A program made the translations under genes and the position numbers. DNA of 64,000 nucleotides from Lingula anatina. Lineage: Eukaryota; Brachiopoda; Lingulata; Lingulida; Lingulidae. The DNA lies in assembly GCF_001039355.2 (NCBI RefSeq), contig NW_019775391.1, positions 117,041 through 181,040 on the forward strand. The letters are read 5' to 3'. The notes under the pieces are model-generated. The model saw only the letters and a list, made by a program, of their open reading frames with translations, did no database searches and was not told where the DNA came from. Shown here piece by piece: positions 48,946-59,861 of the stretch; the stretch's first letter is position 1; each line of letters begins with the position of its first letter.

Positions 48946-50304
48946 ATGGACTGTGTTCAAAGGCAAGCACTGAACGTATCAGGGAAAGTCTTAGCAATTA
49001 AGTCCAAATATCTGTATGAATAATAAATAATAAGTAAAATACATGTATGTAAATGTTCACTGTAATGCTATACCATTTGGGCAAACGCACAGAATGTAAA
49101 ACTAACCGGTCTAATTTTAGAATTAAATTTGAAATATACTTTCTGTCATAGTTAGTCCTCTTCGTGAATGGGTTCACATAAAGCAAAAGCCCGGGCATAT
49201 TGCTATGGCATCTGCACCAACAACGCCATGCCCCGCTATGACTGCGTCCGTCCTCACTTACATCGGAGACGCAAGATCCGATAATCCCTTCCACGGAATA
49301 CGCAGTGAGATTCTGGCTCATCACCAACTGGCAGGGAGAACCGAGGCTGACGCTATTCAGGAGGGGAAAATGGTGACTGTCTGGCTGATAATATGTCTTG
49401 CTTTTATATTTTTTATTCCTTAATTATTGTCAGAAGACCAGCTTATTTACCAGAATTGAACAAACTGAGATTTTATGTTACCTTGATCTCATTTGGCCGA
49501 ATATTGACGCGAGTTCACCAGATTGCAGTTCCAAACTGTCTCTCGCCTGAATATCTTCATGAATTTTAGACATAAATAACATCTTAATGGAAGAAATTAA
49601 TATTTGTTCTGATAGCTGCTTATTTGCAAAAGTAATCTTTACATCAATCCCCATGTTCAATAATAAATTATTTGAATCCTTGCCGTCTGTTGCCAATAGA
49701 AGATTGTAACCCAATTTAACCCACCAAGATATCAGCCGCATTTAGTTTATCTTTCGGAAGAAAACACGGCATCGACTTCACTGATGAGGAGGACGACGTG
49801 TAAATACAGGGTGTATTAAAAAAGTGAACAGTTAGAACAATACCCAGAAAAGAACATAAGTAGCAGTTAACAGGAAACAAAAGGTTAATTGGAAGGTTTT
49901 TAATTTGAAACCCATTAACAGAACCATTTCATGGCAATTAATCAACCTTTTGCGGAAAAAAACTTCTCGAAATAAAAAAATTCATCCTCATGACGTAATT
50001 TGACCCTGCTCAGTCATACGTGAAAAGACACGACAATCCATGGTGTGCATTGATGCATAATTTCCCTACGAACCTATATTTACATTAACATTTGTTATAT
50101 GAAATAAAATTTTTAAATTCTGGGTATTTTTCAAAGTGTTCACATTTTTGATACACCCTGTAGATAGCACCCAGGCTGTAACAAGCGCTGACGGCTCCGT
50201 AACTTTCACTGCCTAGATAGTAGACCCCGCTGTCAGATACAGGCTGGTATCGGCCAGCAAACAACATGAGGTGGAATTATTTAACGCCATTATTTCCGAA
50301 GCAG
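48946..50304 (+). pseudogene. Secreted-protein copy E, broken pseudogene
   Basis: Exon 1 (48946-48962, MDCVQ) has GC in place of the GT donor. Exon 2 (about 49195-49395) has lost the signal-peptide part; the Cys segment and the following VLTYIGDARSDN segment are in different frames, and the donor GT after the exon is mutated (ATAATATG). Exon 3 (about 49758-50304) has GG in place of the acceptor AG, one extra base near its start, TAA at 49801, an inserted mariner-like element, and a TAG after ACTGCC at about 50213. The end SASKQHEVELFN is still readable. No last exon is found before copy F. The gene cannot make a family protein. Confidence 0.9.
49807..50160. mobile_element. Mariner-like MITE inside exon 3 of pseudogene E
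   Basis: 354 bases with inverted ends CAGGGTGTATTAAAAAAGTG and (reverse complement of the right end) CAGGGTGTATCAAAAATGTG, flanked by TA on both sides (49805-49806 and 50161-50162). TA duplication plus these ends is the hallmark of Tc1/mariner elements. No transposase frame inside. Confidence 0.9.
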
Positions 50305-50305
50305 G

Positions 50306-51002
50306 TACGACAATATCTCAGAAGCCTGTTATTGACCACGCATAGTATATGGTGTAATATTTTTGTACGTTGATCACATATACACCAAAGAGAAATGAAA
50401 AAAAATCGACGTGTTGTTTGCAACCAGATGACACTACACAGTTAACTTTTTTTTTTCTTTTTTTTTTTAAGTACAGAATCCTGTTACAGTGATTGAAGGA
50501 CCGTATATATTTCTTGAAATGAAGAATGCCCAACGTTTAGTCTAAAAGTGAAAATTTATTTCAGCGCTATCGACCACCCGAGTGTGTATGTAGACACACG
50601 CATGACTTCGCCATTTCATAATGCTAGACACGTGTCAACGAAATTTAACCCCTGTCGCGTGAAAACATTGAGCTAATTTTGGATAATCGTCAGGCTTCTC
50701 ACATTGAGGAATGGGAATGAAAGTGCTGACTAACTCCGGTTATGTTGTTTACACTGTAATCAGTCATCTACTTGCCATTCCCAACGTGTCACTTTTCAAA
50801 TTCTCTGGTTTGTTAAGTCACGAAGTGTATAAGCAAGGTGACATATTAAAGTGTTGTTGAAGGCGAAGGCTGCGAACTTCTATTATAGAGATGAGTTTCT
50901 GCCAATGCTAGGTGTACAAGTTAGTTTTTACCTTTTCCATTCGCTCATATATTTGTATCCTAAGTGACATCGTTTTTAATGCGTTATATCCGAATGAAAC
51001 CC

Positions 51003-51046
<44 letters not shown>

Positions 51047-51330
51047 ACTTTTATAAATTATATATTATATATTATTCCACTCAAAACACGTGGCCATCGC
51101 AAAATTTGGTTTTTACAAACAAAAACACCTTATTGACTTTTTTGCCCTTGTCCAGGGACGTATTTCTTAAAATAAAGCAAGACATTAAAACTCGCAAGTC
51201 ACCGTGTTTATCTCTTGTGTAATGCTTTGAAAGGCGCCAGAAGTCCTAACTAATGTCTGCTTTGACAGTTTGCCAGACGTGGAAAAGAACGTCGATACGG
51301 TTGCCGATCAGGTAATTAACGGAGCGTACA
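50306..51330. other. Intergenic stretch between E and F
   Basis: No last exon of copy E is found. It includes poly(A)/poly(T) runs near 50400 and 50450-50470, an (AT)n run at about 51007-51042, and from about 51175 a segment (CATTAAAACTCGCAAGTCAC and on) shared with the upstream region of copy G near 54530. Confidence 0.65.
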
Positions 51331-51336
51331 GATGTC

Positions 51337-51342
51337 TATAAA
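51337..51342 (+). promoter_or_regulatory. TATA box of gene F
   Basis: TATAAA in GATGTCTATAAATGAAG, about 62 bases before ATG at 51399; the surrounding 150 bases match gene G. Confidence 0.75.
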
Positions 51343-51398
51343 TGAAGATTTTGATGCAATGTTGTTGAAGTATCTTATCAAAACTTCACCTTCACGAC

Positions 51399-52856
51399 AT
51401 GGACGCTGCTCTAAGGTAAGCTCTGTCATAGGGCGAAGAGATATTTTGAAGAAATACGGGTTCAGGGATTATTAATTGATAAGTTTTGTTGAATTTGGAA
51501 AACTTGTAATCGTGTTAGGGAAAATGCAATATTTTGAGGAGAAAATGGCCAGAACTAAAATAAACCAATCTAAGCTTCAAATTTCATTTAAAAGCGAAAA
51601 CGTTTTGGCCATGGTAGGCCTGCAGTTGGTACTGGTGATACCGACAGTTTACGAAAAGGGTAGGGACGCTCGGAATGTCGATAAGATGTAGGCTACCTGT
51701 GGTAGATTATTTTTATTCCCCAAAAGATGTTAACCTCCTTAATTTTTTCTTCATATGTGCACATAAACTGTCCAGAACTGTCCTCCATTATGTTGAAACC
51801 ACTAGAGCCTTCATCTCGCTGTACCAATTAGAGCATATCGCTGTCTTTCAAAAGTGTTATCTTGTCCTTCTCTGCAGCACTCGGGTGTGGCTCTTGGTCT
51901 GCTTCCTCGGCCTGATAGAACTGGCGAACGCTGGGCTATATTACTATTACAAAAGCCGCCATGACACCTGCGCTAGGGAAGCCACGCCCTGCTACGACTA
52001 TGCCCTGACTTTCGTTATGGACGGAAGCAGCGATGAATACCTTGGCAACAACCGCAGTGAGATTTTGGCTCATCACCAACTGGCAGGAAGAACTGAAGCA
52101 GACGCCATTCAGGAGGGGAAAATGGCGACCGCATGGCTAAAGGTAGAATCCATTCATTTTGTCTTCTTTTATTTGTAGACTGGAATCAGAACTTAGTGTT
52201 GTCTGACGATTGGGTTGCTTAATAAAGGTTTAAACCGTCTGCCTTGTTATGATACCTTACTTTTATTTTGCCAAATGGCGACGTGAGTTCTCATGATTGT
52301 CGTTCCATACTGATCCTTGTCTGAATACATCTTCATGNATCATCACGGATGAGAAGCAGGTAAAATCGAAAACGGCAATGTCCTGTTGTCGCCATAATCG
52401 AGACACTGTAATGTACCTCAGGTCGCAATATATTCATTCTAATAAAAGTGAGTATAAACATATATTTTGATAACGTTAAGTAGATATACATCGATCTATC
52501 CTTCAGGTTGGGTGGTCATGGTGAACGAAGCCATCTCTGCCGGCGGTACATTTAACAGGACGCTGCCTCGGGGTGCCAAGATCTTCTACGGTGACTACGT
52601 CATCCCCCTTTGTGATCGCAGTGGGGTGAAGAATAAAAACAACTATTATTCATGCCGAAATATCTTCAACCAGAAAACTCTCAAGATCCACTACGAAACT
52701 AGCACATACTGTTCTAGTGTCGACGGAGTCAGCGTTATTAACTGTGTCGTCAAGGAAACGTCATGGGGGGTCGGCGCAGCACGTGGCGCGTCGTTTGTGG
52801 AAGGCAATAAATACTGTGGTCGCAGCGTGCTCACTTTTCCCGCGTCAAAACCATAG
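51399..52856 (+). CDS. Secreted protein, second subfamily, copy F (exon 3 missing at N)
   Basis: Exons seen: 51399-51415, 51878-52142 and 52507-52856. Signal peptide: MDAALS joined to TRVWLLVCFLGLIELANA, mature start GLYYYYKSRHDTC, then [14 protein letters not shown] and the family core AHHQLAGRTEADAIQEGKM. The last exon has YGDYVIPLC, SCRNIFNQKTLKIHYET, TYCSS, INCVVKE and KYCGRS. Exon 3 is absent: the intron runs into an N at 52338, and what follows the N matches gene G only from 57185 on, about 920 bases farther into G. Exon 2 to exon 4 splicing would shift the frame. So the sequence is incomplete here. With a normal 190-base exon 3 the product would have 273 residues. Confidence 0.8.
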
Positions 52857-53800
52857 ATGAGGCTTTTTCATAACTCCTCGCACGTGGTTTTTGACATTTT
52901 GAAATAGACAGTTATGACAAAAATACTAAAATTGATTCAGATATCCATTGCGTGTTAAGACAAAATCCAATGATAAGTCTCTGTCAGTTCATTTCTCCAT
53001 AGCATGGGATATATGTCTCTCAAGGCAACTGTCGACTATACAGTGAATTAGCCATGAGACAATATAAATAAAAGACAATTACCTTGAATTCCTGCAAGAT
53101 GTTTTTGTATGTCATTTTGTACTGCAACAGATTGTCCAATTCCGTAGCTATTCCGTAAATATTTGACTAATTTCAATACTGTTTGTGCGTGGTTTTATAT
53201 CTCTTATATTCTCAAATGAAAATACGTTTGAATGCATACCAATCTTTTGAACAATGTGTCATTTAAATGAATATAGTATTGATTTACAACGTACAAGGAA
53301 AATAATTTGAGCCAAAATTTCAGTTGCCCAGGCAAAAGAGTACAAATGTACTTTTCACACATTTTAATCTAGAACTGTATGTAAACATCCAAGGAGGTAT
53401 GTGCGACATGTTGCAATAAAACTTGTTTTCCTCTCAAAGTTCGTTTAATTACCTAGGTGTCTGTCCTTAATGCAAACTTAATAATAATGCTCTGATAAAA
53501 CGGATGGTTGTCAAGGTGCATTAATTGTTGTGTTTGTACAACTGTTTATGTACCATCAAGATATGTTATGGGGTTTTATGTAAGGTTAGTGGCTGCTTTC
53601 TCTATCATGTTTGAACGTCTTATCACAATATTAAAGAGTAGTAGAACAGATTTTTTATTTAGTAAAGTGTTAGTGTTTTGCATTAATGCAGATATGTTTT
53701 ATCCCTCTCTCCTCCCTCTCTCTCAAATAAGCGACAAAGTACTTTTTCATACGTTCATATGTCGTAGTGTCAGTTTCATAGACAGCAGTACATTATTTTA
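52857..53800. repeat. Repeated downstream block, copy 1 of 3
   Basis: The 0.95 kb after the stop of F, starting with ATGAGGCTTTTTCATAACTC, recurs after G (57702-58706) and after the last-exon relic (62601-63511). Shared words include GACATTTTGAAATAGACAGT, GGCAACTGTCGACTA, AACATCCAAGGAGGTATG and TGCAAACTTAATAA. Each copy ends in a relic exon of the third subfamily. Confidence 0.9.
53067..53072 (+). promoter_or_regulatory. Possible poly(A) signal of gene F
   Basis: AATAAA in AATATAAATAAAAGAC, about 210 bases after the stop. A second candidate is at 53416. In gene G the first one is mutated to AATGAA. Confidence 0.4.
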
Positions 53801-54059
53801 GGAGAACAGTGATTCCCTCTTTGGTTGCTGTGTACGTGGCAGTAACGTTGGGCTCAGGCATGAACAGCTACGGTTATTACAACCCCGGGGTAAATATGCA
53901 GTTCTATATGTATGGGCCCTGGCAACATTTATAATGGACGGGTTTGCTAATGTTGCAAATCTCCGAGGATCCCGCAGCAATATTTTGGCTCATCACTGAT
54001 TGGCTGGTCGCTCTTTAACAGACATTGAGGAGGGAAAGAGAGGAGCCGCATGGCTGAAG
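53568..54059 (+). pseudogene. Relic gene of a third subfamily, copy 1
   Basis: A 17-base exon 53568-53584 (ATG, five codons less one base, AAG/GTTAGT) and a second exon 53802-54059 together would begin MGFYVRRTVIPSLVAVYVAV, a plausible signal peptide, then GSGMNSYGYYNPGVN. The Cys-Cys segment is deleted, the frame hits TAA after GPWQHL, and the rest, still readable in another frame (ILAHH, then TGA, LAGRS, IEEGK, AAWLK before a GTAAAA donor), is the family exon 2. So this is a broken copy with the family exon structure. No exon 3 or 4 is seen. Confidence 0.75.
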
Positions 54060-54443
54060 GTAAAATCTTTCGTCTTTACTACTCACCCTGTTTCCTCTCT
54101 CTCTCTCTCTTGAATATTGACAAAATCTTCATTTCGAAGATATATGACCATTTCTGTCCATCACAAATACTGCTGGTAATGACACATGCCCTTGGTCTTA
54201 ACTATTAAAATACTTAAACAGGTAGCAGTGGGAAATTTGGGTAAAACAGATAAAAGATAGTGGTTCTGAAATAAACATCACATCAGAAAGATGAAACTGC
54301 GTGATATTGTCCTAACCATAGATTCTGTAACTTAAAGGCCATTCTGTGAATAATGTATTTATTATTCAAATGTCTGTGTCTTGGAATTTTTATTTTGCTT
54401 CGGCGGATTAAAAATCTGCCTGCATTTCAAGCTTGCAGGTAAC

Positions 54444-54447
<4 letters not shown>

Positions 54448-54484
<37 letters not shown>
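54448..54484. repeat. (TA)n(TG)n microsatellite
   Basis: A short TATATA run followed by a TG run, between relic copy 1 and gene G. Confidence 0.95.
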
Positions 54485-54487
<3 letters not shown>

Positions 54488-54693
54488 GTTACTTATATAT
54501 ATGTTACTTATTTCTTAAAATAACGAAAGACATTAAAACCCGCAAGTCACCGTGTTTATCTCTTGTGTAATGCTTTGAAAGGCGCCAGAAGTGTTGACTA
54601 ATGTTTGCTCTGATAGTTTGCCAGATATGCTGCTAGTGGAAAAGAACGTCGATACGGTTGCCGATCAGGTAATTAACGGCGCTTACAAATGTC

Positions 54694-54699
54694 TATAAA
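54694..54699 (+). promoter_or_regulatory. TATA box of gene G
   Basis: TATAAA in ATGTCTATAAATGTCGC, about 62 bases before ATG at 54756, within a block nearly identical to the promoter of F. Confidence 0.75.
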
Positions 54700-54755
54700 T
54701 GTCGCTTTTGATGCAATGTTGTTAAAATATCTTATCAACACATCACCATTACAAC

Positions 54756-56968
54756 ATGGACGCTGCTCTAAGGTAAGCTCTGCTACAAGGTAAGAAGGGA
54801 TTATAAAGAAATACGGGTTAAGGGAATAATTCATTCATAAGTTTTGTTTAATTTGGAAAACTTTTAATCGTGTTTGGTAAAATGCAATATTATGAGGAGA
54901 ATATGGCCAAAACTAAAACAAACCGAACTGCAATCTTGAAATTTCATTTAAAAGCGAAAACTTGTTGTAGCCATGATACTCCTGTAGTTGATAATGGTGA
55001 ACATGATACCGATGGTTTACGACAGGGGATAGGGAACGCTAAGAGAATCATTAAGTTGTCACTGTAGTAGATTGTTTTCCTTTTTTTCTTCCTATATGCA
55101 GATAAACTGCACTTGCCGGTGTCCAGTACTGTCCTCCCTCATGTTTATTTAGTATAAGATGTTTCCACTATATGATGTAATGTGTTACAATGCTTTTTTC
55201 TACCATTTATGTTGATTATTCATGGCACTCATGGTGGCCACAACTGTGGTCCACTTGCCGTGGCACTGGTCATGTAACACTCGTTTTAAATGCCCTTGTC
55301 GTTTGTTAATTTTAGCCTTGTATCGTTTTTGTCTATTATATTATTTTATTGTGCTTGTGTTGTGTTTGTCTTTTATAGTCTTGTATTGTGTCTGTCGCCC
55401 CGGGCCCAGTTTCATCAACACTTCGGATAAATTGTTATCCTCTGGACTGTAATCCTGCAGCCTTTTTTACCCACTGGAAAGCAAAATTAGATACAAAAAT
55501 TACTATCTTGTGTTTAGTAAACATTACTTTACCCACAGGATATTTGTCCAATAGATAACAATTTTATCTAATGGATGGTGTTATCCAAAGGATAGAGCTG
55601 TATATAGTGTTGATGAAACTGGGCCCAGAGGATTTGACGGGAAAATAATTCTTATAGCTCAGCATGACAGTTCACGGTGTGTGTCGGCCTTTAATTTTAA
55701 GCCGAGATAGCAAGGAGGTTTTTGGAAACCACTGAAGCTTTCATCTCACTGTACCAATCAGGGCATATCGCTGTTATTCTAGAGAGTTATCTTGTCATTT
55801 TTTGCAGCACCCAGGTGTGGCTTTTGGTCTCCTTCCTCGGCCTGATAGGACTGGCAAACGCTGGGCAATATTACTATTACAAAAGTCGCCATGACACCTG
55901 CGCTAGGAAAGCCACGCCCTGCTACGACTATGCCCTGACTTTCGTTATGGACGGAAACAGCGATGAATACCTTGGTAATAACCGCAGCAAGATTTTGGCT
56001 CATCACGAATTGGCAGGAAGAACTGAGGCGGACGCCATTCAAGAGGGGAAAATGGCGACCGCATGGCTGAAGGTAGAGTGAATTCATTTTGTTTTCTTTT
56101 AGTTGTAGAATGGGATAAGAACTTACTGCTATCTGACGATCGGGTTCTTAATCAGGGTCTAAACCGTTTCCGTTGTAATGGTACCTTACTTTTATTTTGC
56201 CAAATGTTGACGTGAGCTCTCCTGATTGTCGTTCCAAACCAGTCCTTGTCTGAATACATCTTCATGGTTTCCGACTATGAAAAACATCTTTGAAGGGCTA
56301 TAATTCGCATTTAAAGATGATAGGTTGTAGGTAACAGCAATCATTTAGAAATTTATGAGGGATGTCAAATGCTAGTAGAAATCTTGAGTGAGCTCCCGTG
56401 GTTCAAAGTTCACCCAAGGATGAGAGTTCATCGAGAAAGAAATCTGCAAAATATGGAAGAGCACCGCCAAACTTCCTCAATCTTAACATGACCTATCTCA
56501 ATCTTTTATTCTGTTCTGAAAAAGAACGGAACTCTATTGATTTCATCAACATACGATTAAATTGCTAATGGTTTGTTTAATCAATTCTTCCTAGTGTTTG
56601 TTAACATAATCTCACGCTTTATTTCAAATTAACAAATGTCAATATTATTTAACCCAATCAGATGTGTTTCAACTTCCGCTGCTTTACATTCAGACAAAAT
56701 ACGGCATTGACTTCACCGGTGTAGAGGATGACACCTACTTAGATGGCACCAAGGCAGTAACAAGCGATGACGGCACACTAACCTTCAGAGCCTTCATAGT
56801 GGACTCTGCTACCAGGAACCGTTTTGTGTCGGCCAGCAAGGCCCACAAGGTGGAGTTCTTTAACGCCCCGATTTCTAAAGCAGGTACGGTTATTTCTGTA
56901 GCCCGATATTGACCATGTGCATCATATGACATTATTTCTGTGTTGTCCGTAGACAGCACATAAACTAT

Positions 56969-57001
<33 letters not shown>

Positions 57002-57084
57002 TACTATTTCACTCACAGGTGTAAATTCACAAACGTACACCAGTTCACATATACACACTTGCAAGCACAATCACAAATGCACTG

Positions 57085-57115
<31 letters not shown>

Positions 57116-57701
57116 GCACGCATATGCATTTACACACAGATACTTATCATACATAGGCACAGATATTTTCATACCAGATGTTTATCATCACGGATGAGAA
57201 ACAGGTAAAATCGAAAACGGCAATGTCCTGTTGTCGCCATAATCGAGACACTGTAATGTACCTCAGGTCGCAATATATTCATTCTAATAAAAGTGAGTAT
57301 AAACATATATTTTGATAACGTTAAGTAGATATACATCGATCTATCCTTCAGGTTGGGTGGTCATGGTGAACGAAGCCATCTCTGCCGGCGGTACATTTAA
57401 CAGGACGCTGCCTCGGGGTGCCAAGATCTTCTACGGTGACTACGTCATCCCCCTTTGTGATCGCAGTGGGGTGAAGAATAAAAACAACTATTATTCATGC
57501 CGAAATATCTTCAACCAGAAAACTCTCAAGATCCACTACGAAAGTGGCACATACTGTTCAAGTGTCGACGGCGTCACCGTCATTAACTGTGTCGTCAAGG
57601 AAACGTCGTGGGGGGTCGGCGCAGCACGTGGCGTGTCGTTCGTAGAAGGCAATAAATACTGTGGTCGCAGCGTGCTCACTTTTCCCGCGTCAAAACCATA
57701 G
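54756..57701 (+). CDS. Secreted protein, second subfamily, copy G (complete)
   Basis: Four exons with intact sites: 54756-54772, 55808-56072, 56694-56883, 57352-57701; 273 residues. MDAALS joins TQVWLLVSFLGLIGLANA as signal peptide; mature start GQYYYYKSRHDTC. Then [33 protein letters not shown], exon 3 TKYGIDFTGVEDDTYLDGTK and FFNAPISKAG, and exon 4 [63 protein letters not shown], ending FPASKP. Seven cysteines against four or five in copies A to C; three of the extra ones are in exon 4. Exon 4 has a shorter loop after PLCD than B or C. No function recognised; the protein is expected to be exported. Confidence 0.88.
55402..55626. mobile_element. MITE with GGGCCCAGTTTCATCAACAC ends in intron 1 of gene G
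   Basis: GGGCCCAGTTTCATCAACAC at 55403 is matched exactly in inverse by GTGTTGATGAAACTGGGCCC ending 55626; inside are several GGATAA/TTATCC words in opposite orientation. It is absent from intron 1 of gene F, so it inserted after F and G separated. Confidence 0.9.
56966..57125. repeat. (ACT)n and (CACG)n/(CA)n microsatellites in intron 3 of gene G
   Basis: (CTA)n runs at about 56967-57006 and an ACGC/ACAC run at about 57088-57120. No coding content. Confidence 0.9.
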
Positions 57702-58706
57702 ATGAGGCTTTTTTCATAACTCTTCACACGTGGTTTTTGACATTTTGAAATAGACAGTTATGACAAAAATACTAAAATTGATTCAGACATCCATTGCGTG
57801 TTAAGACAAAATCCAAAGATAAGTCTCTGCCAGTTCATTTCTCCAGAGCATGGGATATATGTCTATCAAGGCAACTGTCGACTACACAGTGAATTAGCCA
57901 TGAGACAATATAAATGAAAGACAATTACCTTGAATTCCTGCAAAATGTTTTTGTAAGTCATTTTGTACTGCAAGGGACTGTCCAATTCCGTAGATATTCC
58001 GTAAATATTTGACTAATTTCAATACTGTTTGTGCGCACCTTTATCTTTTATATTCTCAAATGAAAAATACGTTTGAATGCATACCAATATTTTGAACAAT
58101 ATGTCATTTAAATGAATATAGCATTGATTAACAACGTATAAGGAAAATAATTTGAGCTAAAATTTCAGTTGCCCAGGCAAGAGAGTATAAATGTACTTTT
58201 CACACATTTTAATCTAGAACTGTATGTAAACATCCAAGGAGGTATGTGCGACATGTTGCAATAAAACATCCATCAATAAAACTTGTTTTCCTCTCAAAGC
58301 TCATATAATTACCTAGGTGTCTGTCCTTAATGCAAACTTAATAACGATTACACGACTACAGTGCTCTGATAAAAAGGATGGACGAAGTCGCCAAGGTGCA
58401 TTAATTGTTGTGTTTGTTCAACTTTTTATGTACCATCAATATATGTTAGGGGGTTTTATGTAAGGTTAGTGTCTGCTTTCTCTATCATGTTTGAACGTCT
58501 TATCACAATATTTAAGAGTAGTAGAACAGACTAATTTATTTTTGTAAGGTTGGTGTGTTTTGCATTAAAGTAGACATGTTCTCTTCCTCTCTCTTCCCTT
58601 CTCTTCTCTCTCTCTCTTTCTCTCTCTTAAATAAGTGATACAGCACTTTTTTCATACGTTCATACGTCATTGTGTCAGTTTCATAAACACCAATACATTA
58701 TTTCAG
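57702..58706. repeat. Repeated downstream block, copy 2 of 3
   Basis: Matches 52857-53800 through most of its length, with small insertions (a second CATCAATAAAA near 58270, GATTACACGACTACAG near 58346). Candidate AATAAA signals at 58260 and 58275 may serve gene G. Confidence 0.9.
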
Positions 58707-58990
58707 GAGAACAATGATTCTCTCTTTGGTTGCTGTGTACGTGGCTGTAACGTTGGGCTCAGGCATGAACAGCTACGGTTATTACAACCCCAGGGTAAAT
58801 ATGCAGTTCTACAAGAATGGGCCCTGGTATAACCGCCCAGACACGTGCCTGAAACCAGACACGCCGTGCTTACAACTATGGCCATTTTTTACTGCACGGC
58901 ATGCTGTACGTTGCACTATCGCGTCTTGGCGCTAAAGATAGATTGAACGTCTACTCTCCCACTTCTGCTACCTGCAATGTTGTGTACAAG
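58707..58990 (+). pseudogene. Relic gene of a third subfamily, copy 2
   Basis: After TTTCAG at 58706 the exon has an in-frame ATG (58714) and reads MILSLVAVYVAVTLGSG, a signal-peptide-like start, then MNSYGYYNPRVN, YNRPDTCLKPDTPC. At this point family copies read CYDY, but here an extra T shifts the frame (CLQLWPFF) and it stops at 58933-58935. The first-exon ATG of copy 1 is TAGGG here. The residues after the Cys pair no longer match exon 2. It could still give a 73-residue secreted peptide, but a decayed gene is more likely. Confidence 0.6.
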
Positions 58991-59033
58991 GAGGTATTGA
59001 AAATGTAAATTTCAGCTCCTTTTATTTATTTTA

Positions 59034-59081
<48 letters not shown>

Positions 59082-59861
59082 TTATTTATTTATTTATTTT
59101 TTGTAAAAACCAATGCATTTTTCTACAATATATGAATTTTTCCCTTCGAACCCGTGTGTTATACCAATCTACTGTATTTTTTGAACAGTACACGAGCCCT
59201 ACACGTCCTTTGGATGGTTACTTATCTAGCATTAAAAGGTTTTATTTCGTAGATTCCTCAAAACTGTGTACTTCTGGTTTAATAATGTTTGGAGCGACTC
59301 CATAGTCGACATGAAAATGGTAAAGACTATTTGAAACAAAATTGTTCTGCTCCCGACCGCTTTTGTTTTAGCTGAATCTCACTGCTTAGTAAAATAATAA
59401 TAATAATCATAATAAAGACAATTAGCATAATCAAAGCTCATTGGATTTTATTTCTAAAACGTCAAATTAAGAGTAGCACCATATGCCATATCCAACATGT
59501 GCCTGTAAAAATTATTCACATGGAAATAAAAAAGAAAATAACGTCAACTAGTTTCATTTAGAGACAAAAAAGAAGTCAACAGTTACATGTAACAATAAGA
59601 ACCCATTAAGTATAAAAGTTACTGTGAATAAAAAAATATATGTTGTTCTGCAGAGGAAGAAAGTGCTTAAAGTGATCAAATTGCTTGTCTCCTAGGTCTT
59701 TACTCATACGTCTATCTAATTGTTACATACTTTCAGTATGTATAATAAAACAGCATATAGTGCTGGATGGTTCTATAAGGTACTTCTCAGTGTGTTCATA
59801 ATATTTACCGCAGTGATATAAATCACAATTCAAGCAGCATCACAATGTCAAATCTTGTAAG
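58991..59861. other. Non-coding stretch between relic 2 and the TRIM stop
   Basis: Contains an (ATT)n run at about 59033-59083 followed by (TTTA)n. On the minus strand AATAAA words (for example opposite TTTATT near 59448) could end the TRIM mRNA. No exon seen. Confidence 0.5.
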
